A stretch of DNA of 9,396 bases from Bacteroidota bacterium (GTDB lineage Bacteria; Bacteroidota; Bacteroidia; Chitinophagales; UBA8649). Where the stretch lies: contig DLYY01000015.1 in NCBI GenBank assembly GCA_003447535.1, positions 1 to 9,396 of the forward strand. The letters are read 5' to 3'. The position numbers and the translations under genes are program-made. Below the pieces are notes generated by a model that was not told the DNA's origin, searched no databases, and saw only the letters and a program-made list of their open reading frames with translations. Every line of letters starts with the position of its first letter. Position 1 is the stretch's first letter. Below are positions 1-5,919 of this stretch, piece by piece.

Positions 1-4
1 AGAA

Positions 5-220
5 ATGATCAATTCCGCCTTAGATAAACTGAGGCCCTATCTTGAGCGTGATGGAGGTGATGTTGAAGTAGTACGAGTAACCGAAGAAGGGACGGTTGAG
101 GTCAAAATGCTTGGCGCATGCATGACTTGTCCACAGAGTACCATGACGATGAAAGTAGGTATCGAAAAAACGTTGACAGATACATTTCCATCAATCCAGT
201 CAGTGATCGCAGTACAATGA
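5..220 (+). CDS. NifU-like (Nfu) Fe-S cluster scaffold protein, possibly 5'-partial
   Basis: The 71-residue product is a stand-alone NifU C-terminal (Nfu) domain. These proteins bind a [4Fe-4S] cluster between subunits through a CxxC pair and pass it to client apoproteins in the cytoplasm. Visible hallmarks are LRPYLERDGGDVEVV near residues 9-23, then LGACMTCPQSTMTMKVGIE at 36-54 with the ligand cysteines C39 and C42. It lacks the IscU-like N-terminal domain of full NifU. Stand-alone Nfu proteins usually have around 80-100 residues, so this one is slightly short. The codon before the ATG is an open GAA and the window begins there, so the true start may lie just upstream. Its TGA stop overlaps the pyrF start as ATGA, which suggests translational coupling. 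The family call is firm; the start and the client proteins are not known. Confidence 0.93.
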   Translation: MINSALDKLRPYLERDGGDVEVVRVTEEGTVEVKMLGACMTCPQSTMTMKVGIEKTLTDTFPSIQSVIAVQ

Positions 221-1038
221 ATAGAAAGGCATTAGAAGAACAAATACTAGAAAAAAAATCCCTGCTTTGTGTGGGTATTGATCCGGTCCAAGAACGCATG
301 CCTGCGCGCTACCAAGACTGCTCCACAGATTCCCTTATTGCCTTTAGTAAAACTATTATCGAAACAGTGGCTCCCTTTGCCGTGGCCATCAAACCAAACA
401 TAGCCTATTTTGAAGCCTTTGGAAGTTCAGGGTGGGATGCATTGCCAAGAATAGCCGAGATAATCAAAAACCAAAATTTACTCAGTATCGCTGACGCTAA
501 ACGCGGAGATATTGGCAACTCAAGTAAGCAATATGCCAAGGCTTTTTTTGAAACCATGGATTTTGATGCCATCACCTTAAGTCCGTTAATGGGTCATGAC
601 TCTATCGCCCCTTTTTTAAATTACAAGGATAAATGGTCTATACTCTTAACGATGACAAGTAATTCTGGAAGTAAAGACTTTTTAGAGCAAGAATTGGTAC
701 AAGGCCAAACACTAGGACACCATATACTTACTTCATCCCAACAATGGCCAAATGCAGAAAAGCTTATGTACGTCGTAGGAGCTACTAAGCCTGAGGAGCT
801 AAAGGCGCTACGAAAAAAAGCCCCTGAGGCTATATTTCTCGTCCCAGGTGTTGGTGCGCAAGGGGGAAGCGTCTCTGAGGTTATTCAATCTGCCGGAACA
901 GCAAGAGGAGGATTATTGATCAATTCAACACGAAGCATTATCTACAGTGATTTAGATGCTGACTTTCAAACAAGTGTGCGACTTTCCGCGGAAAAAATGC
1001 AAAAGGAATGTGCACTAAATATTACCTTAACAAATTAA
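217..1038 (+). CDS. pyrF: orotidine 5'-phosphate decarboxylase, group 2 type
   Basis: The 273-residue product is predicted to decarboxylate OMP to UMP, the last step of de novo pyrimidine synthesis, in the cytoplasm. It carries GIDP at residues 20-23, KPN at 59-61 and the catalytic DAKRGDIG at 93-100, with the charged D93-K95-D98 array expected in this TIM-barrel family. The phosphate-binding part is PGVGAQGG at 210-217 and NSTRS at 236-240. The length of about 270 residues and the SPLMGHDS stretch (122-129) fit the longer, group 2 form rather than the roughly 230-residue enterobacterial form. I chose the ATG at 217 because it overlaps the upstream stop as ATGA and gives the usual N-terminus. 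The frame is open back to an ATG at 118, but that part lies inside the Nfu gene and has no family similarity. The next gene starts 11 bp downstream. Confidence 0.96.
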   Translation: MNRKALEEQILEKKSLLCVGIDPVQERMPARYQDCSTDSLIAFSKTIIETVAPFAVAIKPNIAYFEAFGSSGWDALPRIAEIIKNQNLLSIADAKRGDIGNSSKQYAKAFFETMDFDAITLSPLMGHDSIAPFLNYKDKWSILLTMTSNSGSKDFLEQELVQGQTLGHHILTSSQQWPNAEKLMYVVGATKPEELKALRKKAPEAIFLVPGVGAQGGSVSEVIQSAGTARGGLLINSTRSIIYSDLDADFQTSVRLSAEKMQKECALNITLTN

Positions 1039-1048
1039 ATAGATACTT

Positions 1049-1789
1049 ATGAAAAGATTAATCCTTTTTTTATTAGTTGTGGCAACAGCCAATGTAACAC
1101 TTGGTCAGCGAAATAAGCGCGGTGGACAAAGCGAGGAGTTACCATCACGCTCTGCTATGCACGTTGCTGCCTATGAACATGCCCTGGAGCTTAATGACTT
1201 CGTTACGGCAATTTCATGCTTGAATTATGTCGTCAGTATTGACGGAAAGGAAAGTCCGTATCGCGATACACTGTTAATGCTCTATAGCACGAATGGTAGC
1301 CTCCTTCAATCATACAATCTAGCTATGCAGTTACGAGAGGATGGACGAGATACGAGAATGGTTAAAGAGGTACTTGCGGAAGTATATAACCAAAGCAATC
1401 AACCCAAAGAAGCTATTGAAGAGTTGGAAATGCTTAATGCGGAGTTCCCTAGTCTTGGCTACCAGTGGCAAATTGCTAATTTACAGTACCAACTACAGCG
1501 GAGTTCTGAATGCTTGGAGACCCTAACGGCCATCATTAACGATAGCGCGTCAAGCGGTATTGCCGTGCCTCAAGTTGTCGGAGAAAATCAACAACAGCGC
1601 ACATCCCTTCTTGCTGCAAGCCTGAATTTGGTTGGGCTGATGCTGGCAAGGCAAGAAGACTACGCGAATGCTATCAAACTTTTTGAGTCATCGAGCCAAG
1701 CAGATCCTGAGTTTATCCTTCCAAAACAGAACTATGCTGCTGTGACAGAGCTTATGCAAGGAGAAGCTGCAGAAGAAGGTAAAGAATAA
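1049..1789 (+). CDS. exported tetratricopeptide-repeat protein, function unknown
   Basis: The 246-residue product begins with a signal peptide: basic KR, then a hydrophobic stretch to about residue 19 ending ATANVTLGQ, the G/A-Q cleavage style common in Bacteroidota. No lipobox cysteine is visible, so a soluble periplasmic location is inferred. Helical repeats with TPR spacing follow. The clearest units are around 104-134 (EVYNQSNQPKEAIEELEMLN) and 193-220 (LMLARQEDYANAIKLFESS, then DP at 219-220); weaker ones lie around 37-66 and 138-164. The C-terminus is short and acidic. TPR arrays mediate protein contacts, so the protein is probably a scaffold or chaperone-like factor, but the sequence does not show a partner. 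It sits 10 bp after pyrF and 24 bp before the PspC-domain gene, in the same likely operon. Confidence 0.85.
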   Translation: MKRLILFLLVVATANVTLGQRNKRGGQSEELPSRSAMHVAAYEHALELNDFVTAISCLNYVVSIDGKESPYRDTLLMLYSTNGSLLQSYNLAMQLREDGRDTRMVKEVLAEVYNQSNQPKEAIEELEMLNAEFPSLGYQWQIANLQYQLQRSSECLETLTAIINDSASSGIAVPQVVGENQQQRTSLLAASLNLVGLMLARQEDYANAIKLFESSSQADPEFILPKQNYAAVTELMQGEAAEEGKE

Positions 1790-1813
1790 GACTTAAACAA
1801 AACAAGATTCTCT

Positions 1814-2032
1814 ATGCAGCCATTTCGGGAATGGTTTGACCAAACAACTTTCGGCGTGTGCAATGCGTTAGCAGGGCCGCTGGGTATACCTAGCCGTACG
1901 GTTAGGATGTATTTTGTCTACGTTTCATTTTTTACGCTGGGAAGTCCCATTATACTCTACTTTGTCCTTGGTTTTTGGTTTGAAATCCGCAGCTACTTTC
2001 GAAAAAAGAAACCCTCTGTATGGGATTTGTAA
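1814..2032 (+). CDS. small PspC-domain inner-membrane protein
   Basis: The 72-residue product matches the PspC domain, with the signature FGVCNALAGPLGIPSRTVR at residues 13-31 followed by one long hydrophobic segment at about 33-56 that probably spans or re-enters the inner membrane. The tail (57-72) is basic, RSYFRKKK, and so probably cytoplasmic by the positive-inside rule. In Proteobacteria PspC senses phage-shock envelope stress together with PspB and PspA. Stand-alone PspC-domain proteins in Bacteroidota are common, and their role is not established. No pspA or pspB gene is in the window. Its last 13 bases overlap the start of the next gene in another frame, so the two are probably translated together. 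The domain call is confident; a phage-shock role is only inferred. Confidence 0.85.
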   Translation: MQPFREWFDQTTFGVCNALAGPLGIPSRTVRMYFVYVSFFTLGSPIILYFVLGFWFEIRSYFRKKKPSVWDL

Positions 2033-2796
2033 AGTATATCGCTCTAGTGCTCTGCATGAGTGCATGGTTAATTCAAGGTCAGGCAATCAACTACCCTCAG
2101 GATTCTACCGCCTTAGTCTATATTATTCAAGGCAATGCCCGGGCAAGCGCAGCCTATTTTGAATCAGGCTTGCCAAGCAAGGCCCAACAAATTGAAGCAG
2201 AGAGAGCCATTGAGCGACAACACGCAGTGTACACCTTGACTTCGGATTTCTTCGATGCCTTACCCGTCTATTTTATCCATCAAGAAGATCTTGATCTTCT
2301 GCAAAAGGATGTTCGAAATGGCCTTTTTCTAGATGCTTCATTACAGCCCCAAAACGATTTAGTCTGCCAAGAAAAATATCTACTCTTAGCAGAAATTGGA
2401 CCGGTTTATGAAAGTCAGCTAGCTGACCCATACCATGATGGTAAAACCAGCACAACAACCCAAACACCCCAGATACAAGAAGCTTTTGTCCTAAAAGATA
2501 TTCAAGGAAATCAGCTTCATGGGCTAATGCCTTGCTTTGCGGCGATTCGAAGTATCAGTAAAAAGAGACTACAAGATTGGTCTTTGTTTTATGAGGAAGG
2601 TGGCTACAAGATAGACTCTCTAATATTTCAATATCCATCAAATCATCTCCTTTTTGCTAGGCCTGATAAAATTGAACAAGCTGATTTAGCTATCGAACGC
2701 ATGCGCCAAGGAAAGCTCAATGAGTGCCACCCCATTTCTAAGGCAATAATACGTCTAAATGCAAGCCTTACTACTTACTATAATCCAACGGATTAA
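2020..2796 (+). CDS. exported protein of unknown function, 258 residues
   Basis: I do not recognise this protein. It has a clear signal peptide: a K5 charge, a hydrophobic core at about 6-18, and the end GQA at 20-22, with cleavage likely beside Q21. The cysteine at residue 12 lies inside the hydrophobic core and is not a convincing lipobox. The mature part of about 237 residues is soluble-looking. It contains helical stretches around 55-72 (a charged EAERAIERQ segment) and 219-232, an aromatic motif FFDALPVYFI at 77-86, and a Thr/Gln-rich linker around 142-151 that may separate two halves. Cysteines at 116, 172 and 236 could form a disulfide in the periplasm. The start at 2020 overlaps the PspC-domain gene by 13 bases, and the stop overlaps the lipB start as TAATG. 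No catalytic motif is visible. Confidence 0.8.
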   Translation: MGFVKYIALVLCMSAWLIQGQAINYPQDSTALVYIIQGNARASAAYFESGLPSKAQQIEAERAIERQHAVYTLTSDFFDALPVYFIHQEDLDLLQKDVRNGLFLDASLQPQNDLVCQEKYLLLAEIGPVYESQLADPYHDGKTSTTTQTPQIQEAFVLKDIQGNQLHGLMPCFAAIRSISKKRLQDWSLFYEEGGYKIDSLIFQYPSNHLLFARPDKIEQADLAIERMRQGKLNECHPISKAIIRLNASLTTYYNPTD

Positions 2797-3443
2797 TGCG
2801 GTCCTATCTAGTCAACGAAACGCCCCAACAATATGACGTTGTACTCCGTCAACAAGAAGAGCTTTTTGATAGCCTGATAGAGGCTAAGCAAGTTGATAAA
2901 GCATCAGCACAAACAAAGGATGAATATTGTATCCTCTGCGTACATGATCCAATTTATACCATTGGAAAACGTACAGTAGAAGACAATTTTCTACTCAACA
3001 CCCAATCACTTCCTGCCCCAGTATATAAAACCAATCGTGGAGGTGAAGTTACATTTCATGGACATGGCCAATGGGTCGGCTATCCAATTTTTGATTTAGA
3101 ACAACATGGCATAGGCTTAAAATATCATATAGAGCGTCTTGAAGAAGCTATCATGTTTGTGCTCTCGCAATATGGAATCAATAGCCATCGAAGTGATAAG
3201 GGAGCTGGAATTTGGGTTGGTAACGCAAAGATTTGTGCCATCGGTGTTCGAGCAAGTCGATATGTCACCATGCATGGCTTTGCGCTTAACGTAAACACAG
3301 ACTTATCCTTTTATAATGCCATTGTGCCCTGCGGAATTCGCAATGCCTCGGTTACCTCAATGCAAGATCAACTTGGTCAAGACATAGATATGCTCGAGGT
3401 AAGCCAGTGGATCATTCACGCTATGGACCGATTCTATCCTTAG
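2796..3443 (+). CDS. lipB: lipoyl(octanoyl) transferase
   Basis: The 215-residue product is predicted to transfer octanoate from octanoyl-ACP to lipoyl domains of 2-oxoacid dehydrogenases and the glycine cleavage H protein; lipoyl synthase LipA then inserts sulfur. Family motifs run in order: HDPIYTIGKR at 50-59, RGGEVTFHGHGQ at 81-92, GIWVGNAKICAIG at 138-150 with the catalytic lysine K145, HGFALNVNTDL at 160-170, and PCGIRNASVTSM at 178-189 with the nucleophile C179. The length fits the family. One oddity is H90 where the family normally has proline (HGPGQ). The ATG at 2796 shares its A with the upstream TAA stop, so re-initiation by the same ribosome is likely. LipA is not encoded in the window. 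Confidence 0.96.
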   Translation: MRSYLVNETPQQYDVVLRQQEELFDSLIEAKQVDKASAQTKDEYCILCVHDPIYTIGKRTVEDNFLLNTQSLPAPVYKTNRGGEVTFHGHGQWVGYPIFDLEQHGIGLKYHIERLEEAIMFVLSQYGINSHRSDKGAGIWVGNAKICAIGVRASRYVTMHGFALNVNTDLSFYNAIVPCGIRNASVTSMQDQLGQDIDMLEVSQWIIHAMDRFYP

Positions 3444-3501
3444 CGGAGCGAGGGCTCATCGCCTTTACATACGAGGAAAGTGATGTATCTTTGCTGACGT
3501 A

Positions 3502-4551
3502 ATGGCAAAGGCACTGCATAATTTAATAAATCGAAAAGAGTTAATCGAAGAACGTCTGCGCGAAGGGAAACCTATGTATACACTCTCTTTTTACGCTTAT
3601 GCGCATATTGGCAATCCTCAGGTTTTTCGAGATCATCTCTACAATGTATGGGAGCCCCTTGGAGTACTTGGCAGAGTGCATGTTGCTCAGGAGGGAATCA
3701 ATGCACAAATTACCTACCCTACTGAATCAAAAGAGGCTTGGGAGGCTACAATGAAAAACATCTCTTTTTTAAAAGAGATTCGACATAATTATGCCGTAGA
3801 AGAAAAAAACCTTTCCTTCTATAAACTCACAATCAAGGTCAGAAACAAAATTTTAGCTGACGGTTTACGAGATGACACCTTCGATGTGACCAATAAAGGG
3901 AGACATCTAGACGCTCAAGAATTCAACGAAAAACTTGAGGATAAGGATACAATTATCATCGATATGCGTAACCACTATGAGCATGAAGTCGGTCGTTTTG
4001 AAAACGCCGTAACACCTGACGTTGACAATTTCCGAGATTCACTTCCGTATATCGAAGAGACTATTTTACAATCCAACCAGGAAAAAGAGGTTCTGTTGTA
4101 TTGCACAGGAGGCATTCGTTGTGAAAAGGCTAGCGCTTGGTTTAAGCATAAAGGATACAATAATGTCTACCAATTAGAAGGAGGCATCATCCATTACACC
4201 CATGAAGCGAAGACCCAAGGGCTTGTCAATAAATTCAAGGGGAAGAATTTTGTTTTCGATCACCGCCTAGGCGAACGCATCAGCGAAGATATCCTCAGCA
4301 CATGCCATCAGTGTGGTTCACCTTGTGATGATCATACGAATTGTACAAATGTTGGGTGTAATTTACTCTTTATCCAATGCCCTTCTTGTGCGCAAGATTT
4401 CAACGCCTGTTGCTCAGATACGTGTATGGAGGTCATTACCTGGCCGGAGGAAAAACAATCCATTTGGCGAAAAAAGCGGAAAGAGGACGAAGCAAAATCA
4501 GGCCTGCGAAATGTTTTCCGTAAGGGACGATTCCCGAACAATACAGAATAA
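3502..4551 (+). CDS. trhO: tRNA uridine(34) hydroxylase, rhodanese-like (YceA family)
   Basis: The 349-residue product belongs to the TrhO/YceA (UPF0176) family, which in E. coli and relatives performs oxygen-dependent hydroxylation of wobble uridine 34 in tRNA to give ho5U. The N-terminal domain carries the typical YTLSFYAYAHIGNPQ (26-40), then GRVHVAQEGINAQI (57-70). The central rhodanese domain runs from about 135 to 235, with the active-site loop CTGGIR at 201-206 (C201 catalytic) followed by C207. The C-terminal tail is cysteine-rich: ten cysteines between 268 and 308, including CxxC pairs at 268/271 and 293/296, suggesting metal binding. A basic tail (322-344) could help bind tRNA. It starts 58 bp after lipB, so it may have its own promoter, though none is obvious. 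It converges with the minus-strand gene next to it, with only 2 bases between stops. Confidence 0.94.
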   Translation: MAKALHNLINRKELIEERLREGKPMYTLSFYAYAHIGNPQVFRDHLYNVWEPLGVLGRVHVAQEGINAQITYPTESKEAWEATMKNISFLKEIRHNYAVEEKNLSFYKLTIKVRNKILADGLRDDTFDVTNKGRHLDAQEFNEKLEDKDTIIIDMRNHYEHEVGRFENAVTPDVDNFRDSLPYIEETILQSNQEKEVLLYCTGGIRCEKASAWFKHKGYNNVYQLEGGIIHYTHEAKTQGLVNKFKGKNFVFDHRLGERISEDILSTCHQCGSPCDDHTNCTNVGCNLLFIQCPSCAQDFNACCSDTCMEVITWPEEKQSIWRKKRKEDEAKSGLRNVFRKGRFPNNTE

Positions 4552-4553
4552 GT

Positions 4554-4730
4554 TTAAGACTGCTGCTGTTGGCGTAAAGCTTCTACCTTTTTCCACACTT
4601 CTTCCGCTTCTCCCTGCTTAGCATCAGAAGCCTTGCGGTCAGTATGACTGAGTCTGTGGGCATCTTTGACTAATCTATCGTATTGCTCAATCAACTTTTC
4701 TTCCTCTGTTTTTTTCTTAAACCAGCCCAT
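4554..4730 (-). CDS. small charged Lacal_2735-like protein, 58 residues
   Basis: Reading the minus strand from the ATG at 4730 to the TAA at 4556-4554 gives 58 residues. It starts MGWFKKKTEEEKLIEQYDRL, has DAHRLSHTDRKASDAKQGEA at 23-42, and ends with a Gln-rich ALRQQQQS. I recognise the pattern of a GxFKKK start, a charged amphipathic helix and a central L/S-x-x-D/N-R-K-A-S-D segment from small Bacteroidota proteins annotated as Lacal_2735 family; their function is unknown to me. The product should be almost entirely helical and cytoplasmic, with no signal peptide. It is the only minus-strand gene in the window. It ends 2 bases from the trhO stop and starts in the divergent spacer before the PorP/SprF-family gene. 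Being under 60 codons, it is easily missed by ORF calling. Confidence 0.8.
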   Translation of the reverse strand: MGWFKKKTEEEKLIEQYDRLVKDAHRLSHTDRKASDAKQGEAEEVWKKVEALRQQQQS

Positions 4731-4858
4731 AATTGCATTTGAGATAGAAACCCTTCGACGAAGTAAATTGTTTTTGGTCGATGTTTGTTATTTGTGACTA
4801 AGCCAAGAGCTTCTCTCACAAAATCAGTTATCTTTAGAAGGAACCAAAGTAAAATTCC
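4731..4858. promoter_or_regulatory. divergent intergenic spacer with presumed promoters
   Basis: This 128-bp AT-rich spacer separates the minus-strand small gene from the plus-strand PorP/SprF-family gene, so promoters for both should lie here or reach into the flanking genes. The plus strand has a run of TTTG-containing tracts (4773-4794), including GATGTTTG at 4780-4787. That is one base from the Bacteroidota -7 consensus TAnnTTTG, but I find no matching -33 TTTG at the right distance. Another near match, TATCTTTA at 4829-4836, also lacks a -33 partner. AGAAGGAA at 4836-4843 resembles a Shine-Dalgarno but sits 15 bases before the ATG, which is far. I see no strong inverted repeat. Confidence 0.5.
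4819..4848 (-). promoter_or_regulatory. candidate Bacteroidota-type promoter for the small minus-strand gene
   Basis: On the minus strand, TTTG (plus 4848-4845) is followed after 18 bases by TGATTTTG (plus 4826-4819), which matches the -7 consensus TAnnTTTG at all but the second position. The spacing is close to that known for Bacteroidota housekeeping promoters. Transcription would start near 4812 and leave a leader of about 80 nt before the ATG at 4730. Such short AT-rich matches also arise by chance, so this is a weak call. Confidence 0.25.
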
Positions 4859-5908
4859 ATGGCACGATATCTCCTATTGTCCATTATGGCCCTGCTAATG
4901 CAACTAAACCTGTTAGCACAAGACGCCCATTTTTCCCAATACTACACCTTTGCTCAAAACCTAAATCCCGCCCTCACGGCAAACTATGAAGGATCTTACA
5001 GGGTTGCGCTGATGCATAGAAATCAGTGGGCATCCTTTCTTGACAACAGCGGATTTATGACCACAGGTGCTGCATTAGACCTAAGCATTCTCGATGGACA
5101 ATTAGGATCCGACAAATTAGGGCTGGGGTTAGTTATGCAACATGACCGATTTGGCCAAGGAAGCCTAACCTCAATCCAAGGAGGTCTATCCTTGGCATAC
5201 CACAAAGCCATCGGACGTTTTAGTAAACACCGTATTTCAATAGGAGCTCAAACAGCCTTTCAACAACGCAGACTCGATGAGTCAAGTCTTTTGTTTTATG
5301 ATCAATTTGACAACTACAGCCACGGAGCCTTCGGCCCAACCGATGAGGCGATCGTCCAGGGAAACTCAATGTTTTTTGACTTTGGCGCCGGTATCTATTG
5401 GAAGGCACGATTGAATGATAGACTTTTGATGCAAGCGGGGTTTAGCGCTTGGCATATTCATAAACCAACAGAGTTTTTTATCGCGGAAAACCAAGATGCC
5501 TTTCTACCTGCGCGCTACCAAGCAGACCTTGGAGCTGAAATATTCCTAAATGATAAGATGAATCTTAGCATCCAGCCTGATGTCCTGGTAAACTTTCAAG
5601 GCGAGGCACAAGAAACATTGATCGGGGCATTTATCGGACATTATTTCAGTACTGGATTTCGCAATCGCTCAGGAATTCATGGTGGATTTAGAGCACGACT
5701 AAACAAATTTGATCAAGTAGATGCATTAATTGCGATGCTCGCAGTAGAGTTTAGAAACTTTCGAATTGGTGGAGCCTATGACATCAATCTTTCAGGTCTC
5801 AGCACAGTATCGCAAGGGAACGGAGGATTTGAGGTATCTCTAGTATACATTGGTGAGGGAATCAGCAAATTCAAAGCTGATCGCAGTTTGCCAGCGCGTC
5901 GATTCTAA
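4859..5908 (+). CDS. PorP/SprF-family type IX secretion-associated outer-membrane protein
   Basis: The 349-residue product has a signal peptide (hydrophobic core 4-19, end LLAQ at 18-21) and the signature start of the PorP/SprF family: QDAHFSQYY at 21-29, LNPALT at 35-40 and YRVALMHRNQW at 47-57. The rest alternates glycine-rich and aromatic amphipathic strands (for example GLGLVMQ, ISIGAQTAFQQ, NLSIQPDVLVNF, RIGGAYDINLSGLS), as expected of an outer-membrane beta-barrel of about 14 strands. PorP (Porphyromonas) and SprF (Flavobacterium) are needed to secrete or attach type IX cargo, and genomes often carry many paralogues. Such paralogues often sit beside a large adhesin with a type B C-terminal domain; none is here. 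The next gene, 11 bp on, encodes a PorE-like OmpA protein, so the two are probably co-transcribed and may form one complex. The subfamily, and so the cargo, cannot be told. Confidence 0.93.
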   Translation: MARYLLLSIMALLMQLNLLAQDAHFSQYYTFAQNLNPALTANYEGSYRVALMHRNQWASFLDNSGFMTTGAALDLSILDGQLGSDKLGLGLVMQHDRFGQGSLTSIQGGLSLAYHKAIGRFSKHRISIGAQTAFQQRRLDESSLLFYDQFDNYSHGAFGPTDEAIVQGNSMFFDFGAGIYWKARLNDRLLMQAGFSAWHIHKPTEFFIAENQDAFLPARYQADLGAEIFLNDKMNLSIQPDVLVNFQGEAQETLIGAFIGHYFSTGFRNRSGIHGGFRARLNKFDQVDALIAMLAVEFRNFRIGGAYDINLSGLSTVSQGNGGFEVSLVYIGEGISKFKADRSLPARRF

Positions 5909-5919
5909 AATCCAGCTTC

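Noticed and set aside
118..216. Upstream extension of the pyrF frame to an ATG at 118
   Set aside because: The added 33 residues lie wholly within the Nfu gene, have no similarity to the decarboxylase family, and the ATGA junction at 217 gives the normal N-terminus.
301..316. 16-bp identity with 5507-5522 (CCTGCGCGCTACCAAG)
   Set aside because: Both copies encode PARYQ in the same reading frame of unrelated genes. There are no further copies or flanking similarity, so it looks like coincidence and not a repeat element.
3466..3487. Possible hairpin TACAT / ATGTA between lipB and trhO
   Set aside because: The stem is only 5 AT-rich pairs with a 12-base loop and no T-tract follows, so it does not support a terminator.
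4561..4571. Short CTG trinucleotide run just after trhO
   Set aside because: It is the reverse complement of the Gln codons at the end of the small minus-strand gene, not an independent repeat.
4313..4621. Plus-strand open frame of 102 codons over the end of trhO
   Set aside because: It overlaps the conserved cysteine-rich tail of trhO and the minus-strand small gene, and its translation shows no family pattern.
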